Shown in pieces: positions 18,589-27,711 of a stretch of DNA of 64,000 bases. This stretch comes from Alicyclobacillus sp. SO9. GTDB taxonomy: Bacteria; Bacillota; Bacilli; Alicyclobacillales; Alicyclobacillaceae. A program made the translations under genes and the position numbers. The stretch lies in contig NZ_CP066339.1 in assembly GCF_016406125.1 (NCBI RefSeq), positions 1,054,001 through 1,118,000 of the forward strand, in the 5' to 3' direction. The stretch's first letter is position 1. Every line of letters begins with the position of its first letter. Under the pieces are notes generated by a model. That model was not told the origin of the DNA and searched no databases. It was given only the letters and a program-made list of their open reading frames with translations.

Positions 18589-18623
18589 CTGAAGTTTCGC
18601 TTTCTCCACAAGCGAAACTTCAG
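18589..18623. repeat. Perfect 14-bp inverted repeat between VOC gene and truncated gene
   Basis: Arms CTGAAGTTTCGCTT (18589-18602) and AAGCGAAACTTCAG (18610-18623) around a 7-base loop. No T tract follows on either strand. It could still terminate or stabilise the VOC transcript, or mark a rearrangement junction, since the next frame has lost its 5' end. Confidence 0.75.
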
Positions 18624-18629
18624 CCCTAT

Positions 18630-19196
18630 GTGGCAGAAACAAATTCCTTTTTTGGCGGCACGGCGACTGGAACAACCGACGGCAATCAGGCTGCTGCTTC
18701 TTCGACCAAGACACAACAGAATGCAGCGAAATCTTCAGCCCTGAATCCGGCTGCTGTGAAAGTGAATAAGGATATTGCAGTTCACACCTACGGCAGCACA
18801 GCGGCTGCTGCTAAGGCCATCGCGAATATTGAACAAGGGATTGGTTTGGTTGGGCCAAATGCTCATACTTATAGCCTTGGGAACAGCATTCGGGCTAAAT
18901 GGGCAGGAGCAATGGGGGTACAAAAGTATCAGTGGCAAGAAGGAAGATGGACTATCATTACCAGTTTCTTAAGCACTGACGTGAATGCTAAAAAAACTGC
19001 AGAGCAGATGGTGTCATACTTGCATACGCATTCACTCCCTGTACCCAAAGGAACAGGGACAGTTGTGTTGTCAGAGTCCTCAAATTCCCCTAAATTGCAT
19101 ACTGTCATCGCGTGGCAGGTTGGGAAAAAGGTCTATAGAATCAGCAAAAATGAAGGTCCTATCAGCGTGTTGAGAATCGCTGTGAATGCACATTGA
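18630..19196 (+). pseudogene. 5'-truncated secreted or lipoprotein-like hypothetical
   Basis: The frame encodes about 188 residues. It begins in a Gly/Thr/Ser/Ala/Gln-rich, linker-like stretch (FFGGTATGTTDGNQAAASS) of the kind that follows a lipoprotein cysteine or signal peptide. A globular part of about 130 residues follows. No signal peptide is encoded: upstream the frame runs through the inverted repeat to a stop at 18564 without an ATG. The GTG at 18630 has no ribosome site. I infer that the 5' end with the export signal was lost. The family was not recognised. It could instead be an intact gene with an unusual start; confidence in the pseudogene call is moderate. Confidence 0.55.
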
Positions 19197-19525
19197 ACAT
19201 GGCTCAATGTCTTACCTGGAAGTCTGCCTGACCAGTAGCACCAGGTAATGTTCACAGAAATAACACGAAATCTTGCACGGACTGTCAAGAAGTCTGTGTT
19301 TCATACCTTATTTCTGTGCACTCCAATTGCTACAATTCAATAGTATCTAGAAATAGTCCAAACTAACTAGTGTGTCTCATGAAGGCAGACTATTGACTTT
19401 GACTTTAGAGTCGGGCCTGGATCTGAATTTGGATTGTGGTGATTCGTGAGGAAGTCAGCGCTGCAGGATATAACAAGTACGTACCTGCATCCAGTGTGCT
19501 TCTGCGAAAGGGGTGCGCTTCACCA
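19197..19525. other. Intergenic region with two inverted repeats
   Basis: Two inverted repeats are visible: TTACCTGG (19212-19219) with CCAGGTAA (19241-19248), and CACAGAAATAA (19253-19263) with TTATTTCTGTG (19308-19318). They lie upstream of the membrane-protein gene. No terminator T tract and no recognised riboswitch motif. Confidence 0.4.
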
Positions 19526-20281
19526 GTGATTTCGAGAAGGATGATACAAACATTCGTTGGTTTGTTTTGGCTGTTCAACATTCCGTTCTTAGGAGCAGGA
19601 ACCTCCTTCGTACACGTATCTTCGGGAATAGTAGAGACGATGATTGGTTTAGCGCTAATTTTTAACTTCAAACCGAAATGGACTCTGTTACTTTCGACGT
19701 GCTGGAGTTTGCTTTTGTGGTTACTTCTACTTCAGAAAGGAACTGGGCAGATACTGTCTGGGCAAGTACTGCCGTTGTACGGACAGGCCGGGACGGCACT
19801 GCTCTTCTGCATCATCAGTGTAGCAATCTGGCCGGCAAAAAAAGGAGGCCCATCCATTTGGAATGAACGAGGAGTGCGTCTGGCGCAAATCTCACTGGGC
19901 GTGCTGTTTGCTGCAGGATTTGTTTTGCACTTTCAGGTGACCTACCTAATGCAGCAGGGACTCTCTCAGTTTTCTCGGATTCCTTGGCTGCAGTGGTTCG
20001 CTTCCTATCAAGGAAGCGGGTTATCTATGATTTTTGCGGTAAGTGAGATGACGATTGCAGTGATGTTTATTGGCGGCTTTTCACTGCGGTGGGCGCTGTG
20101 GGTTTCTGTGGTTCTTGATGGAGTATTTTGGATTGCTCAGTTGTATGGAGAAATTGTCGATCCCCTCGCTGTGAGCACAACCTCTGGTCTTCTGTTATTG
20201 GCAGTGCTGGTTAGTGCCGGACCGAAACAGTGGGGACGTCACAACATCAGCGCAAATACTGGTCGCCCGGTCTTGCGCTGA
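19526..20281 (+). CDS. Polytopic membrane protein of unknown function
   Basis: About 251 aa with seven or eight hydrophobic segments and short loops. Family not clearly recognised; the topology (FVGLFWLFNIPFLG, then paired helices) is reminiscent of DoxX/DoxD-like membrane proteins, but no diagnostic motif was found. The start is uncertain. GTG at 19526 has AAAGGGGTG about ten bases upstream and gives a short basic N terminus (ISRR) before the first helix. The frame is open from 19436 (GTG) and an ATG lies at 19541. The gene converges on the MYG1-like gene with only eight bases between stop codons. Confidence 0.6.
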   Translation: MISRRMIQTFVGLFWLFNIPFLGAGTSFVHVSSGIVETMIGLALIFNFKPKWTLLLSTCWSLLLWLLLLQKGTGQILSGQVLPLYGQAGTALLFCIISVAIWPAKKGGPSIWNERGVRLAQISLGVLFAAGFVLHFQVTYLMQQGLSQFSRIPWLQWFASYQGSGLSMIFAVSEMTIAVMFIGGFSLRWALWVSVVLDGVFWIAQLYGEIVDPLAVSTTSGLLLLAVLVSAGPKQWGRHNISANTGRPVLR

Positions 20282-20289
20282 TTCAGGAT

Positions 20290-21165
20290 TTAGGACTCGA
20301 TGGCCATATGCGCCATTTTTAAAACACTTTCAAATGACTCTGCTCCTGCAATGAAGCGAGCAGGGTGGCAAAAAATTGCATCACTTACGCCAATAACTTG
20401 ATTGAGTTCGTCTTCAGGAAGTCCGGCCCAGGCTTCAGGAAGGTCCTTTCGGCTAGCAAAAGTACCTTTATTTCTTCGGACCGTTTGTAGACGATATCCA
20501 CGGTGTGTGTCAGGATAAACTACAAACAACACTTCGTTTTTTTTATCTATCTCCAATAGGGTGTCGAGCCAATGACCGCCTCTTTCAAGTATCAACAGTT
20601 TTGAATTCTGTCTCGAGTCAAATGCAGAGATGACGTATTGCCGGGCACGAACTCTGTCAAACTGTCTCTGCAATGATTTGAGAAATACCGTGCGAGCGAA
20701 GCTGCTTGCTTGCAGGAAAGCATGGTCCTCGTCATCGCTTGCATCCCATCCAGGATTGAACCAATGAACGACGTCGGCCAAGTTTGGAATTGGGAAGGAC
20801 GTCTCCAGTGTGATGCCGTTGTCAACTGCGTCCAATCCGGCAATGAAGGACTCATCTACATTTAGATGTATTTTTTCAACTTCAAGAGCAGATAAGTCGG
20901 GTGCCGTTTGTGCAATCAGGTCTTTTCCAAATTGCCGCCAAATTAAACCTGCTGCGGCGAACGGGATCCCTGATGTGCGAAATTCTTTGTCTTTGGTATG
21001 GTGGTCAAACTGTCCGCCTCCTACGTCGAAAACGATGTCGAGTTTTAAGAGTGTATCCTTATCCCTCGATCTCGTTAGTTCTGCATCCTTGAAGAGTTCG
21101 GACAGAATGACATATGCAAGAACGTCGTCAGCATGAAAGGTACCATTGTGAGTTCCAAGTTTCAT
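20290..21165 (-). CDS. MYG1-family DHH-like phosphoesterase
   Basis: A 291-aa protein of the MYG1/UPF0160 family, related to DHH phosphoesterases. The metal-binding motifs are HNGTFHADDVLAY near the N terminus, VFDVGG, and FDHHTKD about 60 residues later. The C-terminal region includes RGGHW and VVYPDTHRGYRLQ, typical of the family. Eukaryotic MYG1 has 3'-5' RNA exonuclease activity; bacterial members are poorly studied. ATG 21165 is chosen because it has AGGAG upstream and gives the family's start (MKLGTHNGTFH); the frame is open ten codons further. No operon partner is evident. Confidence 0.87.
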   Translation of the reverse strand: MKLGTHNGTFHADDVLAYVILSELFKDAELTRSRDKDTLLKLDIVFDVGGGQFDHHTKDKEFRTSGIPFAAAGLIWRQFGKDLIAQTAPDLSALEVEKIHLNVDESFIAGLDAVDNGITLETSFPIPNLADVVHWFNPGWDASDDEDHAFLQASSFARTVFLKSLQRQFDRVRARQYVISAFDSRQNSKLLILERGGHWLDTLLEIDKKNEVLFVVYPDTHRGYRLQTVRRNKGTFASRKDLPEAWAGLPEDELNQVIGVSDAIFCHPARFIAGAESFESVLKMAHMAIES

Positions 21166-21294
21166 TGAGAGTAAGCTCCTCAAGTCACGTGACATATAGA
21201 CTGCGTTCCATTATAGCAAAGATGTGTGACACTGAGGGTCTGGGGCACGGCATATTGCGTGCGTCCGGACAAGCGACTGTCTCTCTAAAATGGG

Positions 21295-22764
21295 CTATTT
21301 TGTAACGGTACCTTTAAACAACTGCACCTTATGCACATGCTTCATAGCATCTGCACCATACTTTGCCTTAATTTTATAGCCACGTTCAATTAACTCCTCA
21401 AACAGTTCATTTCTCGCTGCCCACGGCAGCCCGTTTAAATCAGCCATTGCGCCGGCTTGCACGTTGAACTTCACCACGTCTTCTATTTGACTGAAATCAA
21501 AAAGCCATTCCTGCGTCTCGCAGTCATAGGTTGAGAAATACTCCCCGGCAATACTCGGAAGCAAGTTTTCATCCGGTAAATTGACTGAACTCTCCGCTGT
21601 CAATCCTTTAGTAGAGAGCGGCTCAAACCACTCCTTCAGAAATTCCTCCTGATGAGAATAGCCTAAGCCCACGAGGGTTGTAAACGTACCATTAGGTCTT
21701 AGAACGCGGGTAATTTCTTTCAGTGCCTGAGGAACATTTGTGAACTGTAAAAAGAACATCCCAATTACTGCATCGAATGTACTTCCGGAGAATGGAATTT
21801 TTTCTGCTGCTGCTTGTTGAAACTGAACATTTTCAGCCCCATAAGAAGACTGTCTGTTCCTTGCTCGCTCCAACATACCAGGTGCCGGGTCTGTTGCGAT
21901 AAGCTGACCGTTTGTTCCGACGGTTTGAAACAAGCCACCCTTAAATGTCAGTGCTCCCGCTCCACAGCCCAATTCTAGAACCTTCATAGAGGGCTTTATA
22001 TCACTGCTTTGTACGAGGGTGTTTCGATGGATTTGAATATCAGCCATGGCACGTTCCATCATTTGTTCATAGTCATCCATGCTGGTGAAGTTAGCAATTC
22101 GCATAAGTTGCTCACTTTGTTGTATATACCCGCATTTCTGTAAATCGTCCCGGCAGGCCTGGTAGAGTTCTTCTCCCTGATTCGTTAACTCGATGTAAGT
22201 CTGTCCATCGCTTTGTACTCGTTGTACAAGTTCATACTGAAGCGCTGTTTCCAGTTCGCTGTCAATGGGGTGGTCAATCCAAGGCCGGTGCCATTGGCCG
22301 GAGATGAAAATGTCCTCTTGAAGACGACCGTAATAGCGTAGCACTTGGGCGTTTAAATACGTCATGACACGCCCGTAAACAGAAGTTAGGGCGGAGCCTC
22401 CGTTTTCATGGAGGTATTGTCTCAGTAAAGAGTTTGACACCGATATCATTTCATCTGTAACCACTAGCGTACCAAGACGCATGTAACTGAGATAGGCTGC
22501 AGTCGAAAGCAGTGTTTCGTAATAAGCGCGTTCACGAGTCACAGGATTTAGGGGTCGTGAATCGAGCCACAGGACTTTCACTTCCTCATCCGACAGTGAC
22601 AATTCCTGAGCAAATTGGCGCAACCGTCTTTTCTGATTGTCACTGATGCGCTTTTCGCCGTGACTAACCGCCAGCCATGGAGCAATGACAACTTGTTGTT
22701 CTATCATTTTCTCAAAACCACTTTGAACGACAGACACGGCATCCTCTTGAATTCTGGAAATCAT
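21295..22764 (-). CDS. SAM-dependent methyltransferase with large N-terminal extension
   Basis: A 489-aa protein. The class I methyltransferase domain occupies about residues 255-400, with VLELGCGAGALT, ATDPAPGMLERAR, FDAVIGMFFLQF and ITRVLRPNGTF. The N-terminal 250 residues are helical and not recognised, but a stretch around 175-205 (ELVQRVQSDGQTYIELTNQG) resembles a winged-helix wing. This raises the possibility of a DNA-binding or regulatory module. A C-terminal helical segment of about 90 residues follows. GGGAGGGAATAGT precedes ATG 22764. It lies downstream of the GbsR-like regulator on the same strand, after a gap of about 220 bases. Substrate unknown. Confidence 0.8.
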   Translation of the reverse strand: MISRIQEDAVSVVQSGFEKMIEQQVVIAPWLAVSHGEKRISDNQKRRLRQFAQELSLSDEEVKVLWLDSRPLNPVTRERAYYETLLSTAAYLSYMRLGTLVVTDEMISVSNSLLRQYLHENGGSALTSVYGRVMTYLNAQVLRYYGRLQEDIFISGQWHRPWIDHPIDSELETALQYELVQRVQSDGQTYIELTNQGEELYQACRDDLQKCGYIQQSEQLMRIANFTSMDDYEQMMERAMADIQIHRNTLVQSSDIKPSMKVLELGCGAGALTFKGGLFQTVGTNGQLIATDPAPGMLERARNRQSSYGAENVQFQQAAAEKIPFSGSTFDAVIGMFFLQFTNVPQALKEITRVLRPNGTFTTLVGLGYSHQEEFLKEWFEPLSTKGLTAESSVNLPDENLLPSIAGEYFSTYDCETQEWLFDFSQIEDVVKFNVQAGAMADLNGLPWAARNELFEELIERGYKIKAKYGADAMKHVHKVQLFKGTVTK

Positions 22765-22982
22765 ACTATTCCCTCCCACACAAAACACACCGGGTTACCT
22801 CGTTGTTGTCCTAAGAATTCAAATTATACACCTAAAAACTTGAAGATTGCGCGGAGATGAGCAGTGCAATTCCTTTGTCATGGCGTCCTTGTTACAGTTT
22901 CTGCTTGTCCCGCAGGCTTTGCTTGCCTCATTCTCTGTTACCTCATGTGGGTCAGCAGCGTCTAAATGTACTGGGCCTAGAA

Positions 22983-23501
22983 CTACTTCAGGTTTTCAGA
23001 ATTCAGCTTATCTACGAACTCTTGCAGCCACTGGTAATAGTCTTTTGCATGAAGTGCCTTATTGAGGTATCGGTTTGCATCTTGACGAAGGTGTTCCTCA
23101 AGATCTCGTTTATCACTGATTTCTCTTAGCCTTGGCAGAACTTCCTCTAAAGTGTCCGTAACAACACTGATTTCCCGTTCAAGCTTTGAAGTCAAGAAAT
23201 TCTTAAAGGAAGAAAGAAAATCCGGGTCAGCTCGAAACAGTTCCTTTCGTCCTTCCTTATAGTCAAGCTTGTATATCATTCTGGCATTTACCAATGAACG
23301 GACAGCATAGCTCATATTGCTCTTGCTCATGCCCATAACGACTTTCATTTCTTCGAGTGTCATGGGCTTGTCCTCAAAGAACATATAAGAGTATAACTCG
23401 CTTGCAGAATGAGTCAGATTGTACCAGTCCATAATGCTTGCGATTGCATTTTCTAACTTTTTACGAAGTCTGCTTATGTCTTCGTTAGACGCGGTCGTCA
23501 C
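22983..23501 (-). CDS. GbsR-like MarR-superfamily transcriptional regulator
   Basis: A 172-aa protein whose N-terminal winged helix has the pattern of the GbsR/OpcR family: ELYSYMFFEDKPMTLEEM, then a recognition helix in MSKSNMSYAVRSL and a wing in EGRKELF. A long C-terminal helical arm follows. In B. subtilis GbsR senses choline and controls glycine betaine synthesis and uptake; OpcR is a relative. The divergent SMR exporter 300 bases away could carry quaternary ammonium compounds, which fits. GTG 23501 has GGGGAGGATGAGCAC upstream. The ligand is inferred only. Confidence 0.82.
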   Translation of the reverse strand: MTTASNEDISRLRKKLENAIASIMDWYNLTHSASELYSYMFFEDKPMTLEEMKVVMGMSKSNMSYAVRSLVNARMIYKLDYKEGRKELFRADPDFLSSFKNFLTSKLEREISVVTDTLEEVLPRLREISDKRDLEEHLRQDANRYLNKALHAKDYYQWLQEFVDKLNSENLK

Positions 23502-23807
23502 GTGCTCATCCTCCCCTAGATAAAACCTTGCAAGCGTCAGTTAATAAAGAGCATCAAAGGAAAATTCAATTTAAATTGGATACTTATCACGAAAGACATT
23601 AACTCATAGTAAATTAGTTGCTTGCATAAGTTTCGCCACAAAACGACAAAACCCTTCAACAATCAGTGTGTTAGCAGCCTGCACTCGGGTATCTGCTGTA
23701 TTTTACACAACTTTAATGTTTGCTTTACACTCCTTTAACGCTTTATCCATAAACCATTAACACTATGAACGTACAATCCAAATTGAACAAACGAGAGGTT
23801 ATACAGC
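23502..23807. promoter_or_regulatory. Divergent control region of GbsR-like regulator and SMR exporter
   Basis: A 306-base AT-rich gap with a perfect 12-bp palindrome CAATTTAAATTG at 23567-23578, close to the regulator side, a candidate operator. No guanidine riboswitch motif was recognised although some SMR genes have one. Confidence 0.4.
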
Positions 23808-24158
23808 ATGAGAGAGAAGGAAGTTTCATTGAAGTGGGCACTACTTTTTCTGGCAGTTGTATTGGAGGTCATTGGAACTACATCTATGAAATTATCAAAT
23901 GGATTCTCTCGTTTGCTTCCGTCGCTCTATATGTTCGGGTTCTATGCCGCTAGTCTTGTCGTCCTGAATATGGCAATGAAACGTCTTCCTATTGGGATTG
24001 CCTATGCTGTCTGGTCTGCTCTCGGTACCATTTTAATTTCATCCATTGGCGCTCTGTATTTCAAGGAGTCCATTACACCACTGCAAATAGTCTTTCTCAG
24101 TCTCATTGTTGTCGGTGTTGCAGGCCTGCATTTTAGCAGTCCAGGTTCCTCGCTCTAA
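23808..24158 (+). CDS. Small multidrug resistance (SMR/EmrE-like) exporter
   Basis: A 116-aa protein with four transmembrane helices. The first carries the essential glutamate in the SMR signature (VVLEVIGTTSMKLS). Other conserved features are the RLPIGIAYAVWSALGT segment of helices 2-3 and FKESITPLQ before helix 4. SMR proteins work as dual-topology dimers that exchange protons for cationic drugs, quaternary ammonium compounds or polyamines. ATG 23808 has a modest GAGAGG site; a TTG seven codons on, after GAAGGAAG, is an alternative. Its divergent GbsR-like neighbour suggests control by a choline- or betaine-like ligand. Confidence 0.9.
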   Translation: MREKEVSLKWALLFLAVVLEVIGTTSMKLSNGFSRLLPSLYMFGFYAASLVVLNMAMKRLPIGIAYAVWSALGTILISSIGALYFKESITPLQIVFLSLIVVGVAGLHFSSPGSSL

Positions 24159-24246
24159 CAGGAGGGCCAAGAAGTTTAAAAGTCAGTTTCTTTGTGGTAG
24201 TTAGGCGAATGGTGTAGACAAGACAACTTTGATGGGAGGTAGGGGG

Positions 24247-25206
24247 GTGCTTCCAACGAACGATGCACTCGGTTCAATAACGGACAATGACGCCGTTACT
24301 GTAAAAACCAGCCAAAGACGGCTTCTGCGGAAAAGCAGTTCGCTCTATCGATTTACACACTGGGCTTTTTTAGGGCCGGCTATGTTCTTTATCACTGTAT
24401 TTATCTTTGTTCCCGCGATTTATGTCATATACTTGAGCCTTTTGCACTGGAACTTGTTGAGTTCTCATCCGAAATTCGTCGGATTGGCTAACTACAAGTA
24501 CCTGTTTCACGACAGTGATTTTCGAACGGCTTTAAGCAACTCTGGCATCGTGAGCGCATCAATGGTGCTCATCGCATTGCCGCTGGGCCTAGGACTGGCC
24601 ATGCTGGCAGATTTAGGTTTGCGGGGCACAAAATTATATCGGACTATTCTCTTTGGTCCATATGTTATCCCACTGGTTGCGTCAGGACTGATTTGGTCCC
24701 TTCTCTTTAATGGAAGACATGGACTTGTGGACCAAGTATTGAGCATTTTCGGGATTCAGGGACCAAATTGGCTTGGATCGCAGCCCTACGCTTTGATTGC
24801 TGTTATCGTCGTTACAATTTGGCAGTTTACGGGCTACTACATGTTGATTTTCCTTGGCGGACTTCAAGGCGTGCCTGTTGGTTTAAAGGAGGCAGCAAAA
24901 GTTGACGGGGCAGGAGGATGGCGTGTCTTTACGTCCGTGACTTTGCCTTCATTGTCGCCGAGCATCTTCTTTGCGGTTGTTGTGTGCATTATTCAGTCGT
25001 TGCAGACCTTCGATCAAGTTTATATCATGACGAACGGCGGTCCCGACGGCTCGACAACGACACTTGTGTACTACATTTTCCGGCAGGGATTCGGGATGTA
25101 CAACATAGGTCCTGCTACAGCCGCATCCGTAATTCTTCTCGTCATACTGGCGGTATTAACGTTTATTCAGCTCCGCGTCAGTCAGAGATGGGTGGTGGAA
25201 GCATGA
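24247..25206 (+). CDS. Sugar ABC transporter permease (MalF-type)
   Basis: A 319-aa membrane protein of the binding-protein-dependent permease family. Six helices are visible after a hydrophilic N terminus of about 35 residues, and the EAA loop that contacts the ATPase is LKEAAKVDGAGGWRVF. GGPDGSTTTLVYYIF is typical of the carbohydrate class 1 MalF/UgpA branch. GTG 24247 with GGGAGGT six bases upstream is preferred over TTG 24229. Its stop overlaps the next permease start (ATGA). It forms a heterodimeric channel with that partner. Confidence 0.92.
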   Translation: MLPTNDALGSITDNDAVTVKTSQRRLLRKSSSLYRFTHWAFLGPAMFFITVFIFVPAIYVIYLSLLHWNLLSSHPKFVGLANYKYLFHDSDFRTALSNSGIVSASMVLIALPLGLGLAMLADLGLRGTKLYRTILFGPYVIPLVASGLIWSLLFNGRHGLVDQVLSIFGIQGPNWLGSQPYALIAVIVVTIWQFTGYYMLIFLGGLQGVPVGLKEAAKVDGAGGWRVFTSVTLPSLSPSIFFAVVVCIIQSLQTFDQVYIMTNGGPDGSTTTLVYYIFRQGFGMYNIGPATAASVILLVILAVLTFIQLRVSQRWVVEA

Positions 25207-26039
25207 CAACTGTGACGCCTTTTAAAAAGTTTTTCGGACATGCTGTGTTAATCGTAGCAAGTCTTCTGGTACTGCTTCCCGTCTATTGGATGGCGGTGAG
25301 TGCTGTTGAACCCAATGCGGATATTTTGTCGAGCACGATTCATTGGATTCCAACGCATTTCCAGCCGGGGAATTTTAGTAAAGCGCTTCATGCGCAGCCC
25401 TTCGGCCGGTTCTTTCTAAACAGCTTTGTGATGAGTACGATGATTGTTGTTCTGCAGGTCATTACTTCCAGCCTGGCTGCCTATGCGCTGGTATTTATAC
25501 CGATGAAGCGCAAACGGAGTTGGTTCTTCTCCATTCTTTTGGCCATGATGGTACCCATGCAGGCAACTTTCATACCCGTTTATCTCATCTTGAGCAGCGT
25601 GCATCTCATTAACACGTATTTGGGTCTCGTGTTGCCGTTTGCCGGCAGTGCATTTGGCATCTTTCTTCTCCGTCAGGGCTTTGTCTCTATTCCAAAAGAC
25701 CTAGTCCATGCAGCCAGAATTGACGGTGCATCGGAATGGAAAATCCTTCGTTCCATTGTTCTGCCAAATGCCAAACCAATGATTCTCACATTGATACTGT
25801 TGAACTTTGTGTTCCATTATAATGACCTCTTTTGGCCGCTGATTTCCACCAGCACGACAAACATGCGAGTCGTACCCGTTGCTCTGTCCTATTTCTTAAG
25901 TCAGGAAGCCGGGCAAACACTCCAGTGGAATCTGTTGATGGCTGCAGACCTTGTCACCATTATTCCTGTACTTGCGTTGTTCCTTGCAGGTCAGCGTTAC
26001 ATGATAAAGGGCATCATGGGCAGTGCAATTAAGGGTTAA
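25203..26039 (+). CDS. Sugar ABC transporter permease (MalG-type)
   Basis: A 278-aa six-helix permease with the EAA motif HAARIDGASEWKIL, the second half of the sugar channel. ATG 25203 overlaps the upstream stop codon by four bases, so translation is coupled. A longer frame exists upstream in this phase but lies inside the first permease gene. The binding-protein gene follows 107 bases later. No ATP-binding subunit is encoded here, so a shared MsmX-type ATPase encoded elsewhere is expected. Confidence 0.92.
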   Translation: MTTVTPFKKFFGHAVLIVASLLVLLPVYWMAVSAVEPNADILSSTIHWIPTHFQPGNFSKALHAQPFGRFFLNSFVMSTMIVVLQVITSSLAAYALVFIPMKRKRSWFFSILLAMMVPMQATFIPVYLILSSVHLINTYLGLVLPFAGSAFGIFLLRQGFVSIPKDLVHAARIDGASEWKILRSIVLPNAKPMILTLILLNFVFHYNDLFWPLISTSTTNMRVVPVALSYFLSQEAGQTLQWNLLMAADLVTIIPVLALFLAGQRYMIKGIMGSAIKG

Positions 26040-26146
26040 TTCGGTTGGACAAACCGAGTTCGTGTACGACTTCAGAGGCAACACGCAATTGTTCATCTAT
26101 AAATGGTTGCAAACCACATCGCGCAAAGCGCAAGGAGGAAAAGAAC

Positions 26147-27481
26147 TTGAAAAGAAGTTACCTAAAGATTGGTACAGTTGCATTGGCGACTGTTGGTGCT
26201 TTGGCCGCTGCAGGTTGCGGGACAGCTTCCGGAGGGAACAACTCGACTACCGGCAACACATCCAGTGCCGGCGGTTCATCTGGTAAGGTTGTTAACATTA
26301 CTTTCTGGTACGGTATTGGCAACAAGCTTAGTGATGATGTTCAAAAAATGGTAAAACAGTTTAATGCAGCGCATCCTGATATCCATGTTACAGCCACATA
26401 CCAGGGAAGCTATTCAGGCGGCGGCCCGGAGCAACAGAAACTGCTGGCGGCTTTAGCCTCTGGCAATCCGCCAGACCTTGCACAGATTGAAGTTAACTCA
26501 ATGGGTGTTTTTGCGAACTCGGGCAAACTGATGGACCTAACCAGCTTTATGAACCAAAGCTCCGTCGATAAGCCGAGCAACTTCCTGAATGGGATGTTGG
26601 TGAGCACAAAATGGGACGGAAAGTACTATGGAGTCCCGTTAAACCGCAGTGTGCCAGTACTCTTCTACAACGAAACCATGTTTAAAAAGGCTGGAATCAC
26701 AAACCCGCCGAAAACATGGAACGACGTAATTACCGATGCGAAGAAACTCACCAAGGGGTCGGGGAGCTCTAAAGTCTACGGCTATGGACCATTGGTAGAC
26801 TGGTGGCCTTGGGAATCTATGGTATGGTCATCTGGCAGCAAGATTCTGTCCAGTGACGGGAAAACAGCAGCGTTCAACACGCCGGAACTCAATCATATTC
26901 TTAGCATGCAACAGTCTCTTGTGAAGAGTAAAGATGCCCTTGTTGAGACTGGCCCTCATTACTGGGACCTGATGACCCAGGACTTCATTAAAGGGAAAAT
27001 CGCAATGGACATTGACTCCATTGGAGATGCTGCACAAGTGAAACAAGGCGTCGGTTCAAAGTTCAAATGGGGAACAGCGTACTTGCCTAGCGACAAAACG
27101 TTGAACGTTCCGCCCGGAGGCGGAGACATGGCTGTGATGAAGGGGATTTCGTCAGCTCATGCCAAAGCCGCAGAAAAGTTCATTGAGTGGTGGACTTCGC
27201 CAAAACAGACCTTGGAATGGTCCAAAATGACGGGATACCTTCCGGTACAAAAGGCTGCGGTGCAGAAGGCTTCTTATCAAACCTATCTGAAAAACAATCC
27301 TCAGTTCAAAACGGCCATCGAGGAACTGAAATACCAGAAGGCTGCGCCCGCTTCATCTCATCTGCTGGCCGTCCTTAAGTATGCGCAACAATCGCTGCAG
27401 GGCATATTCGATGAAGGCAAGCCAGTGCAATCAGAAATGAAGAAAGCAGCTGACCAAGCCAACAGTGTTCTCGGAGGCTGA
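26147..27481 (+). CDS. Sugar ABC transporter substrate-binding lipoprotein
   Basis: A 444-aa extracellular binding protein (family 1). Its signal peptide ends at the lipobox AAGC (Cys about 23), followed by a Gly/Ser/Asn linker. The body contains VNITFWYGIG, PPDLAQIEVNSMG, YGVPLNRSVPVLFYN, KTWNDVITDAKKL and GGGDMAVMKG, all usual in glycerol-3-phosphate or oligosaccharide binders (UgpB-like). TTG 26147 is preferred because AAGGAGG lies nine bases upstream and it starts the signal peptide cleanly; the frame is open earlier from 26045. The substrate is not deducible, and no glycoside hydrolase is nearby to hint at one. Confidence 0.92.
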   Translation: MKRSYLKIGTVALATVGALAAAGCGTASGGNNSTTGNTSSAGGSSGKVVNITFWYGIGNKLSDDVQKMVKQFNAAHPDIHVTATYQGSYSGGGPEQQKLLAALASGNPPDLAQIEVNSMGVFANSGKLMDLTSFMNQSSVDKPSNFLNGMLVSTKWDGKYYGVPLNRSVPVLFYNETMFKKAGITNPPKTWNDVITDAKKLTKGSGSSKVYGYGPLVDWWPWESMVWSSGSKILSSDGKTAAFNTPELNHILSMQQSLVKSKDALVETGPHYWDLMTQDFIKGKIAMDIDSIGDAAQVKQGVGSKFKWGTAYLPSDKTLNVPPGGGDMAVMKGISSAHAKAAEKFIEWWTSPKQTLEWSKMTGYLPVQKAAVQKASYQTYLKNNPQFKTAIEELKYQKAAPASSHLLAVLKYAQQSLQGIFDEGKPVQSEMKKAADQANSVLGG

Positions 27482-27506
27482 TTTAGTTAGCAGAATTCAC
27501 TAATTG

Positions 27507-27565
27507 AAAAGGATTGACCATTAGAATCGGGGGAGTTCCCCCGATTCTTAATGATCAGTCCTTTT
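27507..27565 (+). terminator. Long-stem terminator of the sugar importer operon
   Basis: The central stem has perfect arms AGAATCGGGGGA (27523-27534) and TCCCCCGATTCT (27537-27548). It extends imperfectly outward to AAAAGGA (27507) and TCCTTTT (27559-27565), giving a hairpin of nearly 60 bases with a T-rich end. Confidence 0.85.
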
Positions 27566-27711
27566 GTGGAATTGACGGAGAATTCAGATGGACTAGTCCT
27601 AAATCATCTCTTCAGATTTTTTCGTTGAGTGTATGGTTAAGACAAGCGTCGTCACCCCTGCTTGCGACGGATTCTGGAGCAGTTTTGAGAGCGGTTGAGG
27701 GAGGGATAGTG

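Noticed and set aside
27514-27711. Upstream extension of the Lon-like protein to a TTG.
   Set aside because: The extension runs through the long-stem terminator of the previous operon; a GTG with GGGAGGG gives the family start.
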